From an uncultured bacterium (GTDB lineage Bacteria > Cyanobacteriota > Vampirovibrionia > Gastranaerophilales > Gastranaerophilaceae), in NCBI GenBank assembly GCA_902776035.1, contig CACYOO010000017.1:1-52820 (forward strand): a DNA stretch of 52,820 bases, given 5' to 3'. Under the pieces are notes generated by a model. The model worked only from the letters and a program-made list of their open reading frames with translations. It was not told the origin of the DNA and did not search any database. This document shows positions 43,686-52,819 of this stretch, in pieces. Within the stretch, counting starts at the first letter, position 1, and each line of letters opens with the position of its first letter. The translations under genes and the position numbers were made by a program.

Positions 43686-44804
43686 ATGTGCAGAATAGGT
43701 TCAATAAAATCTAATAAATATATACATCCATCTTTAACTTTAAAACTGATGCGTTCGCAGCAAAAAGGACATGATAATTCAGGTTTTGCAATTGTTATGC
43801 AAGATTTAGGCGGAATTTTTGAAAATTACAAAGATTTGCCGATTTTATCTATGGCTGTTACAGATGAAGGTATGAAATACGCTGAAGATTTACTGCATAA
43901 AAAGGGGTTTGTAAGAGTATTTCAATATAATATGGAAGTTAATCCCGATATTAATTTAGATATTCAACCAATGCCAAATTATATTTTTGAAGTTTTTCAA
44001 TATCCTAAAAATTATAAAAATGCATCAAGGAATGAAAAAGAAAATTTGCTTCTTGATTGCCGTTTAAAACTAAGAAAATTACTGGAAGAAAACAATGAAG
44101 GATATGTATATTCTTTTTATGAAGATATTATTTCTTTAAAAGAGATAGGAAACCCTAATGACATTGGTAAATATTTTAATTTGCGTGATGAAAGTGTAAA
44201 TATAAAAGCAAAAATATTAACTGTTCAATGCAGACAAAATACAAACTACGATATTGTAAGATATGCCGCTCACCCATTCTTTTTGCAAGGTTATACCACT
44301 TTAACAAATGGTGAAAATACTTTTTTTGAAAAAAATAAGCTTATTCAACAAAATCTTTTTAAAGGGTATATAGGTTTTGAATCGGATTCGCAATGCTTTT
44401 TATATACACTTCACTATATGCATAAGATTTTAAAATGGCCGTTAAAATATTACAAACACATTTTAACTCCGCTACCGTATGAAGAAATACAAAAACGACC
44501 TGATAAAAATGTTTTGGAAAGAATAAGAACAACATTAGCTAATTTTGAAATAAACGGCCCTAATACAACTATTGGCGTACTACCTGACGGAACTATGATA
44601 AATGTTATTGATTCTAAAAAACTTCGTCCAACAGTAGTTGCTAAAGGTAATTACAATGAAAATGATATGGTAATAATTACATCAGAAGTAACAGGAGTAA
44701 ATGAAATTTTACCAAATAGAGATATTAATAATGATATTTACACAAATGAACGTGAAACAATTGTTGTCGACAATGATTTAAATATAGAAAGAATTAAACA
44801 ATGA
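43686..44804 (+). CDS. Glutamate synthase glutaminase-domain subunit
   Basis: Class II (Ntn) amidotransferase domain as a separate 372-aa protein. The nucleophile Cys2 follows the initiator Met (MCRIGSIKS) and the QQKGHDNSGFAI segment is typical. It releases ammonia from glutamine for the FMN subunit encoded next. Its TGA overlaps the ATG of that gene. About 260 bp of gene-free AT-rich DNA precedes it, with no clear ribosome binding site. Confidence 0.88.
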   Translation: MCRIGSIKSNKYIHPSLTLKLMRSQQKGHDNSGFAIVMQDLGGIFENYKDLPILSMAVTDEGMKYAEDLLHKKGFVRVFQYNMEVNPDINLDIQPMPNYIFEVFQYPKNYKNASRNEKENLLLDCRLKLRKLLEENNEGYVYSFYEDIISLKEIGNPNDIGKYFNLRDESVNIKAKILTVQCRQNTNYDIVRYAAHPFFLQGYTTLTNGENTFFEKNKLIQQNLFKGYIGFESDSQCFLYTLHYMHKILKWPLKYYKHILTPLPYEEIQKRPDKNVLERIRTTLANFEINGPNTTIGVLPDGTMINVIDSKKLRPTVVAKGNYNENDMVIITSEVTGVNEILPNRDINNDIYTNERETIVVDNDLNIERIKQ

Positions 44805-46447
44805 ATAATGTAAATTCAATAAATATTACAGACCTGCCATGGATTATAGAATATGACAGTGAAAAATGTATGTTATGCGGAAAATGCTGTGCCGTTTGTT
44901 CATTTAATGCTATTAAAGTTGATGTACAAAAAAGAAAAAAAGTAAGAGCCATTTCTAATGAAGAAGGGTTTTCTATTGATTCAGACCAAAAGGCAATTCC
45001 CGTTATAAAACAAGTTGTAAACGAAACAAATTTTTGCAGGGGATGCGGAATGTGTACAAAAGTTTGCCCCAATGGTGCAATCAAAGCTGTTCGCAATAAT
45101 ACAGAAAGTTTTGGAACAAGATATAGAGCAAAATCTGCTCAATCTGTTAAAAGAGGAGGAAGGTCAAATTTACATACAGAAGGAAGAACCTTAGATAAAA
45201 TAAAAATCGGTAGAATTTCTCAAATGACAGATCCATCATTAGATGCTCTCAGGCATACTTTTGATGTTAGAACCAATTTAGGCAGAGTAGTTCCTGCTGA
45301 TAAATTAAAATTTGAAGTTGTAAACGGAGAATTAAAAGAAATAAAAAATATCCAAATGCCTGTAAATACATCTATTTACCCTATCATTATAAGTGATATG
45401 TCAATAGGAGCATTATCTCCAAGAATGTGGGAAGCTATTGCAATTGCAGTTGCATATTTAAATGAAGTAAAAGGAATCCCAATAAGAATGTGTACAGGTG
45501 AAGGAGGAATTCCTGAAAAATTGCTTCGCTCAAAATATCTAAAATATATGATACTCCAAATTGCTTCAGGACATTTTGGCTGGAACAGAATAATAAATTC
45601 TATGCCGTATATGCAAACAAATCCTGCAGGTATTTTAATTAAAATCGGTCAAGGTGCAAAACCCGGTGATGGCGGATTGCTGATGGCAGAAAAAAATGTA
45701 CGATTAATTCAGGAAATAAGAGGCGTTCCAAAAGCAGATTTATTATCACCACCTAATCATCAAGGACTTTATTCAATTGAAGAAAGTGTTCAAAAGATGT
45801 TTTTGTCAATGAATTGTGCTTTTAAATTTAAAGTCCCTGTTGCAGTTAAAGTTGCGGCATCCTCAACAAGCGTAAGCGTTTATAACAACTTGCTTCGTGA
45901 TCCTTATAACATTGTAGGCGGCTTCTTTTTAGACGGACTTCAAGGTGGAACGGGAGCCGCTCACGAAATATCACTAAATCATACAGGACATCCTATAACA
46001 TCAAAATTGAGAGATTGTTATTTATCAGCCGTAAAACAGGGTAAGCAAGGTCAAATACCAATATTTGCAGGTGGAGGAATAGGTATGAACGGAAATCTTG
46101 CTGCAGATACTTTTAAAATGATTTGTTTGGGTGCAAATGGTGTTTTTATAGGCAAATTAATTTTACAAATAGCCGGCTGTATTGGTAATGACTTTGGAAA
46201 ATGTAATGCTTGTAATACAGGAAAATGTCCTATCGGAATAACAACACAAAATTCAAAATTGACAAAACGGCTTGATATAGATACTGTATCACAAAACATA
46301 GTTAATTATATTTGTGCAGCAGATGTCGAATTAAAAAAACTACTTGCTCCCATTGGTAACTCAACATTGCCAATAGGTCGTTCAGATGCACTTATTTGTG
46401 TTGATAAAAATGTTGCAAACAGACTTGAAATACCTTATGCATGTTAA
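44801..46447 (+). CDS. Glutamate synthase FMN-binding subunit with N-terminal ferredoxin clusters
   Basis: Central GltB domain as its own 548-aa protein. Two N-terminal [4Fe-4S] motifs (CMLCGKCCAVC and CRGCGMCTKVC) precede the FMN/2-oxoglutarate barrel: CTGEGGIPEK, KIGQGAKPGDGG, DLLSPPNHQGLYSIE, VKVAAS and DGLQGGTGAAHE. The 3Fe-4S cysteines are in CNACNTGKCPIG. The added ferredoxin domain marks the split, archaeal/clostridial-style enzyme. Confidence 0.93.
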   Translation: MNNVNSINITDLPWIIEYDSEKCMLCGKCCAVCSFNAIKVDVQKRKKVRAISNEEGFSIDSDQKAIPVIKQVVNETNFCRGCGMCTKVCPNGAIKAVRNNTESFGTRYRAKSAQSVKRGGRSNLHTEGRTLDKIKIGRISQMTDPSLDALRHTFDVRTNLGRVVPADKLKFEVVNGELKEIKNIQMPVNTSIYPIIISDMSIGALSPRMWEAIAIAVAYLNEVKGIPIRMCTGEGGIPEKLLRSKYLKYMILQIASGHFGWNRIINSMPYMQTNPAGILIKIGQGAKPGDGGLLMAEKNVRLIQEIRGVPKADLLSPPNHQGLYSIEESVQKMFLSMNCAFKFKVPVAVKVAASSTSVSVYNNLLRDPYNIVGGFFLDGLQGGTGAAHEISLNHTGHPITSKLRDCYLSAVKQGKQGQIPIFAGGGIGMNGNLAADTFKMICLGANGVFIGKLILQIAGCIGNDFGKCNACNTGKCPIGITTQNSKLTKRLDIDTVSQNIVNYICAADVELKKLLAPIGNSTLPIGRSDALICVDKNVANRLEIPYAC

Positions 46448-46458
46448 AAGAGAATAAT

Positions 46459-48756
46459 ATGAAAAAAATTGATACACTAAAAAATAATGAAAGAATATCT
46501 ACACAAGCTTTAATGCAAGAAATTTGGGATAATATTGAAAAAGGATATAATGACTTCCAAATAAATGCTTGCGGGCAACATAATATTGGTGGCTCTGTTT
46601 GGTCAAAAAACGGTGAACCGCTCAATTTTTACATAACCAATCCCGGACAAAGAGTTGGTGCAATGGGAACAAAAGGCACTAATATTTATGTAAACGGTTC
46701 TGCTCCTGCTGATGTCGGCTGGCTAAATTCAGGAGCAAAAATAGTAGTTAACGGTGATTGCGGAGATACTACAGGACATTGTGCAGCATCAGGGAAAATT
46801 TATGTTTCCGGCTCTGTCGGATGTCGCAGTGGTGCGTTAATGAAAAAAGATCCTAAATTTCAAGCACCTGAATTGTGGGTATTGAAATCCTGCGGTTCTT
46901 TCTCTTTTGAATTTATGGGAGGTGGTATTGCAGTTATATGCGGTATTGATTGTGATAACAAAACTTCTGTTTTGGGTGATAGAGCATGCACAGGGATGGT
47001 TGGTGGTGTTGTATTTTTTAGAGGAAGTGTGAAAAATATATCAGATGATGTTTATGTACTTGACCTTGATGATAAAGATGTTGAATTTTTATCTTCAGGT
47101 ATAAAAGAATTTTTATCTGAAATTAAAGAAGAACAATACTTAGATACTCTTTTAAATTTTAAAAATTGGAAAAAGATTGTTGCTAAAACCTATGAAGAAA
47201 GAAAACAACAAACAAATATTACAACTAAAACTTTTAGATTGAATAAATGGCAAAAAGAAGTTGACGGTTCAATTTTTGGAGATTTAATTCAAGACAATTT
47301 TGAAACCTATAATTTGGTTCAAACAGGAGATACAAGGTTACGTATTCCTAAATGGAAAAATTATGCATATTGCGCACCTTGTGAATATAACTGCCCTATT
47401 AAAATTCCGACACAAAAAAGATTTTCACTTTTAAGAGCAGGTAAAATAAAAGAGGCACTTAATCTTGTTCTTGATTATAGTCCATTTCCTGCAAGTGTTT
47501 GCGGACAAGTTTGTCCTAATTTATGCCTGAATAATTGTTCGAGAACAATTGTAGATGAACCAATGGATATTAAAACACTCGGCATATTATCCAAAGACAT
47601 TAAAGCTCCTGATTTTAAAATAACTAAAAAAGAAAAAATCGCTATAATCGGAGCAGGTGTTGCAGGATTGTCATGTGCATGGCAGTTAATGAAACAAGGT
47701 TACAGCGTGAAAATTTATGAACAAGATAAAGATATTGGAGGAAAATTATCACAGGTAATACCTGATGAAAGATTAAATTCTGAAATACTAAACACTGAAA
47801 TTGAACGTTTTAAACAAACACCTTGTAAAATTAAAACCTCAGTAAAAGTTACAAAAGAATTGTTTAAGAATTTAGAAAACGACTTTGATGCTATTGTTAT
47901 TGCAATAGGCGGACATGGTGCTGTTGTAATACCATTTGAAGGGTACGAACGACTAATTAAAGGATTGGATTTTCTAAAAGCAGTTAAATGCGGTCAAAAA
48001 TTTAATCTTGGTGAAAAAGTTGTAGTAATAGGAGCCGGAAATGCAGCAATGGACGTTGTAACAGAATGTTATAAACAAAATGGTGTCAAAGAAGTAACCG
48101 CTATTGACATTCAAGAGCCAAGTGCCTTTAAAAATGAAATAGAAAATACACAAAAATTAGGTGCAAAAATTTTATGGCCTTGTTTTACCCAAAAAGTTGA
48201 TGAAAAAGGTGTACATCTGAAAGACGGAAGTATTTTGGAAGCTGACTCTGTTATAATTGCTATTGGTGATAGACCAATTTTTGATTTTTTGAACAAAAAA
48301 TACTTAGATGAAAAATCAAGAATAAAAATAAATGAATTTAATCAAACAATCGTAAACAAAAAAGTATTTTCTATAGGCGATTCTATAAAACCCGGATTAT
48401 TTACAAATGCTATCGCATCAGGAAAAGAAACAGCAGAAAATATTATCAGATACTTAAATAATCTACCTCTTGAAGAACATCACGGTAAAAAATTAATTCC
48501 TCAAAACAGGATTAAATCAGAATACTATGAATGCTATAACTCCAATTGCGATAATGAACAAAATCGATGTTTATCTTGCGGATACTGTAGAGATTGCGGA
48601 TTATGTAAAGAATCCTGTCCCCAAGGTGCAATTTCCAGAGTAACAAAAGATGACGGCAGATTTGAATACATATCAAACCCTGATAAATGTATCGGATGCG
48701 GAATTTGTGCAGGACTATGCCCTTGCGGAATTTGGGAAATGGAAGATAATTTATAA
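46459..48756 (+). CDS. Glutamate synthase GXGXG domain fused to GltD-type oxidoreductase and ferredoxin domain
   Basis: Three-part fusion of 765 aa. Residues about 25-245 are the GXGXG structural domain (GQRVGAMGTKGTNIYVNG, HCAASGKIYVSG, GRVYV-like repeats). From 290 follows the GltD small subunit: N-terminal Cys cluster (CAPCEYNCPIKIP, CGQVCPNLC), FAD motif AIIGAGVAGLSCAW and NAD(P) motif VVVIGAGNAAMDVV. The last 75 residues carry two [4Fe-4S] motifs (CGYCRDCGLCKESCP and CIGCGICAGLCPCG). I choose ATG 46459; an ATG at 46441 overlaps the previous gene and lacks a ribosome binding site. Completes the glutamate synthase. Confidence 0.92.
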   Translation: MKKIDTLKNNERISTQALMQEIWDNIEKGYNDFQINACGQHNIGGSVWSKNGEPLNFYITNPGQRVGAMGTKGTNIYVNGSAPADVGWLNSGAKIVVNGDCGDTTGHCAASGKIYVSGSVGCRSGALMKKDPKFQAPELWVLKSCGSFSFEFMGGGIAVICGIDCDNKTSVLGDRACTGMVGGVVFFRGSVKNISDDVYVLDLDDKDVEFLSSGIKEFLSEIKEEQYLDTLLNFKNWKKIVAKTYEERKQQTNITTKTFRLNKWQKEVDGSIFGDLIQDNFETYNLVQTGDTRLRIPKWKNYAYCAPCEYNCPIKIPTQKRFSLLRAGKIKEALNLVLDYSPFPASVCGQVCPNLCLNNCSRTIVDEPMDIKTLGILSKDIKAPDFKITKKEKIAIIGAGVAGLSCAWQLMKQGYSVKIYEQDKDIGGKLSQVIPDERLNSEILNTEIERFKQTPCKIKTSVKVTKELFKNLENDFDAIVIAIGGHGAVVIPFEGYERLIKGLDFLKAVKCGQKFNLGEKVVVIGAGNAAMDVVTECYKQNGVKEVTAIDIQEPSAFKNEIENTQKLGAKILWPCFTQKVDEKGVHLKDGSILEADSVIIAIGDRPIFDFLNKKYLDEKSRIKINEFNQTIVNKKVFSIGDSIKPGLFTNAIASGKETAENIIRYLNNLPLEEHHGKKLIPQNRIKSEYYECYNSNCDNEQNRCLSCGYCRDCGLCKESCPQGAISRVTKDDGRFEYISNPDKCIGCGICAGLCPCGIWEMEDNL

Positions 48757-48762
48757 TGCTTG

Positions 48763-48972
48763 TTATTTAAAATTCATTAAATCTTTAACATCTACTTCAA
48801 GTATATCCGCCAATTCAAATAATCGTCTTAAGCTAAGATATTTTTGCCCACGTTCAATTCTTGTAATGTATTCTCCCGTACAGTCTAAAGCAACAGCTAA
48901 ATCAATTTGTCTTAACCCTCTTGCTTTTCTATATTTTTTTATATTTGCACCTAATAATTCTAATCTTGACAT
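48763..48972 (-). CDS. XRE-family regulator (69 aa)
   Basis: Single helix-turn-helix domain: LGANIKKYRKARGLRQIDLAVAL, EYITRIERGQKYLSLRRL, ELADILEVDVKDLM. Its stop is 7 nt from the convergent glutamate synthase stop. It diverges from the 67-aa gene at 49037, with only about 65 nt between, so overlapping promoters and autoregulation are likely. Position between glutamate synthase and glnA invites, but does not prove, a nitrogen role. Confidence 0.86.
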   Translation of the reverse strand: MSRLELLGANIKKYRKARGLRQIDLAVALDCTGEYITRIERGQKYLSLRRLFELADILEVDVKDLMNFK

Positions 48973-49036
48973 ATGACCTATTATTCCATATTATAAAAAT
49001 ATAAATATGTACTATTTTTCCAAAAAGGAGATTGCA

Positions 49037-49240
49037 ATGGAAGAAATAAAAAATTTAGAAGAATTAACAAAAAAAATATCCGGCGATTTACTTGATACAA
49101 TAAATATGCTGGATATTCTTAAAGAAATAACTGATGGTGAATGTAAAAAAGATTTTTTGATATGTTCTATACAAAAGAATGTTAATAATGCATTTAATAA
49201 TATTGAATATTGCAGACAATTAATATCAATAACTGATTAG
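49037..49240 (+). CDS. Small hypothetical helical protein (67 aa)
   Basis: Not recognised. Acidic N-terminus (EEIKNLEELTKKIS) and mostly helical pattern throughout, with two or three Cys (ECKKDFLICS, EYCRQLI). AAAAAGGAG is well placed before the ATG, which excludes an upstream in-frame ATG at 49007. Ends 9 nt from the convergent glnA stop. Could be the target or partner of the divergent XRE protein. Confidence 0.65.
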   Translation: MEEIKNLEELTKKISGDLLDTINMLDILKEITDGECKKDFLICSIQKNVNNAFNNIEYCRQLISITD

Positions 49241-49248
49241 ACATTATT

Positions 49249-50610
49249 TTATTGCATATTCAAATACATATCGACTTCAAGAGGAGTTACGTAAGTTCTA
49301 AACTTATCGCATTCATTTTCTTTTGCAACAACAAATTCATCATATATATGAGAACCTAATGCATCCTTTATAATATCATCTTTATCTAACAAGTTTAAGG
49401 CCTCATCTAAACTTGCAGGTAAAGAGTCTATTTTAGCACGTTTACGTTCTTTTTTTGTCATACTGTAAATATTTTCTTCTACTTGAAGCGGTGGTTCAAT
49501 TTTATTTTCAACACCATCTAAAATAGCACCTAATATAACGGCAAGTGCTAAATAAGGATTACAAGACGGATCAGGAGAACGCAATTCAACACGAGTTGCC
49601 TCACCACGTTTTGCAGGAACTCTAATTAATGCAGAACGATTTGCAAGACTCCATGCTAAATAAACAGGTGCTTCGTATCCCGGAACAAGTCTTTTATAAC
49701 TGTTTACCGTAGGATTTGTAATTGCAGTGAAAGATTTAACGTGTTTTAACAGACCGCCTATTGAGTATAAAGCTTCTTTTGAAAGTTGATAAGTTCTTTC
49801 GTCATCAAAGAAAAGATTTTTACCGTCTTTAAATAAAGAAACATTACAATGCATACCTGAACCGTTTATTCCATATATTGGCTTTGGCATAAATGTTGCA
49901 ACTGAGCCATTTTGCTCTGCTATTGCAGATACAACATACCTAAACGTCATAATATTATCAGCCGTCGTTAACGCATCTGCATATTTAAAATCAATTTCGT
50001 GCTGTCCTCTGGCTACTTCGTGATGTGATGCCTCTACTTCAAAACCCATTTCTTTAAGAGTTTTTACCATAATTCTTCTTAAGTTTTCGCCTTTATCCGT
50101 AGGTGCAGCAGAATAATAGCCGGCATTATCATGTGTTGTTAATGTAGGGTTTCCGATTTCATCTTTTTTGAATATAAAAAATTCTGCTTCAGGTCCTACA
50201 TTCATCTTATAACCTAATTTTTCAGCACGAGCTATCATCCTTTTTAAATTACATCTTGGACATCCCTCAAATGGTGTTCCGTCAGCATTATGAATATCAC
50301 AAATAAATCTTGCTACTTTTGTTTCATCATCACTTCTCCAAGGAATAATAGAAAAAGTATTTAAATCAGGATAAAAATACATATCTGATGTTTCAATACT
50401 TCTAAAACCTTTAATAGAAGAACCATCAAGCATTATTTCATTATTCATTGCACTTTCCAATTGTTCTGCCGGAATTGAAAGGTTTTTCATTGTTCCATTT
50501 ATGTCGCAAAATTCAAGTTTTATGAATTCAATATTGTTTTCTTCTATAATTCGTTTTATTTCATTTTTTGTTAGATTTTTTTCTCTTGTTGGTACAAACG
50601 CTAATGACAT
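49249..50610 (-). CDS. glnA: Glutamine synthetase, type I
   Basis: ATP-dependent ligation of ammonia to glutamate. DGSSIKGF, the metal/ATP segment VGPEAEFFIF, HHEVARGQHEID, GSGMHCNVS, the glutamate loop NPTVNSYKRLVPGYEAPVYLAWS and RGEATRVELRSPDPSCNPYLALA are all present; 453 aa. Type I-alpha is favoured because the adenylylation-type C-terminal signature is not evident. Acts with the glutamate synthase encoded nearby on the other strand (GS-GOGAT). Confidence 0.96.
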   Translation of the reverse strand: MSLAFVPTREKNLTKNEIKRIIEENNIEFIKLEFCDINGTMKNLSIPAEQLESAMNNEIMLDGSSIKGFRSIETSDMYFYPDLNTFSIIPWRSDDETKVARFICDIHNADGTPFEGCPRCNLKRMIARAEKLGYKMNVGPEAEFFIFKKDEIGNPTLTTHDNAGYYSAAPTDKGENLRRIMVKTLKEMGFEVEASHHEVARGQHEIDFKYADALTTADNIMTFRYVVSAIAEQNGSVATFMPKPIYGINGSGMHCNVSLFKDGKNLFFDDERTYQLSKEALYSIGGLLKHVKSFTAITNPTVNSYKRLVPGYEAPVYLAWSLANRSALIRVPAKRGEATRVELRSPDPSCNPYLALAVILGAILDGVENKIEPPLQVEENIYSMTKKERKRAKIDSLPASLDEALNLLDKDDIIKDALGSHIYDEFVVAKENECDKFRTYVTPLEVDMYLNMQ

Positions 50611-50903
50611 TAATAATCTCCTTATTTATTTCTTATAATTTACCTATATATTATTGCCATAGCAATAAGATTGTCAAAAAAATAAAATTATAAAAATATG
50701 TAAAGTAATGAAAAATATATCAAAAAATATTAAAAATAATTTTTATACAGAGCAGATTTAAATATTTACTAAAAAAATATATGAATTAGGATTATTTTTA
50801 AGGTATAAAATGCTTTAAAAAAAAATTTTTATTGTGTTTTTACAAAAATACACATTAGTTCATTAAAAAATATTTTGTTGTAATTGCAGAAAAATAAAAC
50901 TAT
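50611..50903. other. AT-rich intergenic region upstream of glnA
   Basis: No gene seen. Near glnA it holds the perfect inverted repeat TTATTGC/GCAATAA (50651-50668, loop CATA). The rest is poly-A/T rich, probably containing the glnA promoter and the untranslated 3' part of the flavoprotein transcript. Confidence 0.45.
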
Positions 50904-51572
50904 TTATATCTGCATTTCGATTAATCTTTTACCTAAATTGTATGCGTTTTCAAGGTCTTTTGGAAATTGTTCATCACGTACTTTTGCCTTTTCTTTTTCG
51001 TCAAATAAATCTATATCGTATTTTGAATAATCTATAAACTGATATGTGTCGCAAGAATATAATACTTCCGAATAACCCAACACATGATTGAAACATTTTA
51101 CATTATCTTCCAAAATCGTAGGATAATTGTATCTCTCCATCATTTCTTTAGGACAATTCATTGTAAAAATAACTCCCACAGGAATTGTTTTTGGTCTTAA
51201 ACTTTTCAAGTTTCCTGTTTCTTTATCTACAAGGTAAGTATGTATAGGAAATAAAAAACGTTCTAAAAAGCTTCTAAACTCTCCTGTCGGATAAGAAAAA
51301 TATACCGGAGAACCAATTATAACAGCATCTGCGCTAACACATTTTTCTAAAACAGGTCTTAAATCATCTTTTACGGCACAAACACAGTTTGTTGTATTGC
51401 CCTTTCTCTTACAAGCAAAACAACTTAAACAACCTTTATAATTAATATCATAAAGGTTAAAATATTCCGCTTCTGCACCTACTGATTCTGCTCCTTTTTG
51501 TGCTTCCTTTAACATCTTTGCAGTATTAAAATTCTTTCTTGGACTTGCATTTAATATAATTGCTTTTTTCAT
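50904..51572 (-). CDS. Flavodoxin-fold NAD(P)H-dependent FMN reductase / iron-sulfur flavoprotein
   Basis: A 222-aa protein starting with the FMN phosphate loop KKAIILNASPRKNFNT, then CLSCFACK-type Cys pairs (YKGCLSCFACKRKGNTTNCVC), the GSPVYFSYPTGEFRSFLER flavin/dimer segment and a helical C-terminus. The Cys pattern resembles iron-sulfur flavoproteins of anaerobes. Expected to shuttle electrons from NAD(P)H or ferredoxin to unknown acceptors. Confidence 0.85.
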   Translation of the reverse strand: MKKAIILNASPRKNFNTAKMLKEAQKGAESVGAEAEYFNLYDINYKGCLSCFACKRKGNTTNCVCAVKDDLRPVLEKCVSADAVIIGSPVYFSYPTGEFRSFLERFLFPIHTYLVDKETGNLKSLRPKTIPVGVIFTMNCPKEMMERYNYPTILEDNVKCFNHVLGYSEVLYSCDTYQFIDYSKYDIDLFDEKEKAKVRDEQFPKDLENAYNLGKRLIEMQI

Positions 51573-51706
51573 TTTAACTCCTTACATTTATTATTTTTAT
51601 TATAACAAATAAAAATATTTGTTTTGTTTATTAAATTTTAAGGATAAATTCATCTTAACTCGTTTTTTCCTTATATATCAGTAATATTTTGTGATATTAT
51701 TCTAAT

Positions 51707-52354
51707 ATGGAGCTTTCAAAAATAAAAAAAGAATTAGACAATATTAAGCGAACAAAATTTGGTATATCTATTCCTGAATTAAGAAAATTTGCAAAATATA
51801 CTGCACAAAATGATTACAAAAAATTTGTTGAATACAATGATTATTCTACATTTGAGCTTAAACTTTTACACGCTTTTGTACTTGGTTATGCTAATGATGA
51901 CATTAATACATTACTAAAATATTTTCAAGATTTTATATCTTATGTTGATGATTGGTGTATAAACGATTCTTTGTGTCAAAATTTCAAAATCGCAAGGAAA
52001 TATCCTGATATTGTTTGGAAATTTTTAATGCAGTATAAAACTTCTAAAAAAGAATTTGAAAGCAGAATTGTATCAGTTATTTTATTATCACATTATTTAA
52101 ATGATGAATATATTGATAAAGTTATTACAACCATAAATTCTTTAAACACAGATAATTATTACTCACAAATGGGTGTAGCTTGGGCTGTTGCAACTATAAT
52201 GGGTAAATACCCGAAAAAGTGTTTGAATTATTTAAAATCAAAAGAATGTAAACTTGATAAACTAACTTATAACAAATCCCTACAAAAAATAAGAGAATCA
52301 TTAAGAGTATCTGATGATATAAAAGCATTAACGAGTGCAATGAGAAAATTGTAA
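51707..52354 (+). CDS. DNA alkylation repair protein, AlkD-like
   Basis: HEAT-repeat glycosylase of the AlkC/AlkD group. ISIPELRKFAK near the N-terminus, the catalytic-region pattern YVDDWCINDSLC around residues 80-91 (Trp and Asp positions preserved), LLSHYL and GVAWAVATI helices, and 215 aa length fit. Removes alkylated purines. It has a weak start region with no clear Shine-Dalgarno. Confidence 0.85.
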   Translation: MELSKIKKELDNIKRTKFGISIPELRKFAKYTAQNDYKKFVEYNDYSTFELKLLHAFVLGYANDDINTLLKYFQDFISYVDDWCINDSLCQNFKIARKYPDIVWKFLMQYKTSKKEFESRIVSVILLSHYLNDEYIDKVITTINSLNTDNYYSQMGVAWAVATIMGKYPKKCLNYLKSKECKLDKLTYNKSLQKIRESLRVSDDIKALTSAMRKL

Positions 52355-52505
52355 AAAGACACATGGTTTGATTTCTTTGGACAGATGGTGTGATTATTTT
52401 GGGCAAAATATAATATAAAATATAAATAAAAAATTATTTTTATACTTTAATTTTTGAACATTTTAATATCGTCATATACACATCATTTGTAATCTCAACT
52501 AATAA

Positions 52506-52640
52506 ATTTATGCATTAGATAATCAGGACAAAGTACAAGAATTGAGAAATAATGCAAGAAAAACAATACAAGACAATTATGCTTTGCAAGATTTATTACC
52601 AAAGCAGATGGAGATACTTAAAAGTTTAGGACAGTTATAA
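52506..52640 (+). pseudogene. C-terminal remnant of a family 4 glycosyltransferase
   Basis: Only the last 44 codons of a protein are open here, right after two in-frame stops and without a start: the segment VQELRNNARKTIQDNYALQD and its QMEILKSL end match the final helix of GT4 (group 1) glycosyltransferases. No upstream part is present in any frame. It is best read as a decayed gene fragment left by deletion. Confidence 0.5.
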
Positions 52641-52651
52641 GTGTGTAACAA

Positions 52652-52819
52652 TTAAACTTTGGCGTAAGCTTTTTGTGCATTAATTTTTTGCAGTTCCGTA
52701 TCAACGGAGACAGTCTTTTCGTTGGAAGAAACTTTTTCTGATTGTTCGTTAACAGTATCAAAAGCTTCTTCTATTTTTTTTAGTTCGTTGTTTCTAGCTT
52801 CCTCTTCTTCTTTTTCAAG
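52652..52819 (-). CDS. C-terminal end of an unknown protein (cut by the window edge)
   Basis: Open on the minus strand from the right edge to TAA at 52652-52654, 55 codons visible. The sequence is acidic then polar and heptad-like (LEKEEEEARNNELKKIEEAF; KINAQKAYAKV at the end), suggesting a coiled coil or linker. No family can be assigned from this end. Confidence 0.55.
   Translation of the reverse strand, partial: LEKEEEEARNNELKKIEEAFDTVNEQSEKVSSNEKTVSVDTELQKINAQKAYAKV

Noticed and set aside
43423-50903. NtcA sites (GTA-N8-TAC) before the glutamate synthase or glnA genes
   Set aside because: Scanning both upstream regions by eye gave no convincing palindromic match with a suitably placed -10 box.
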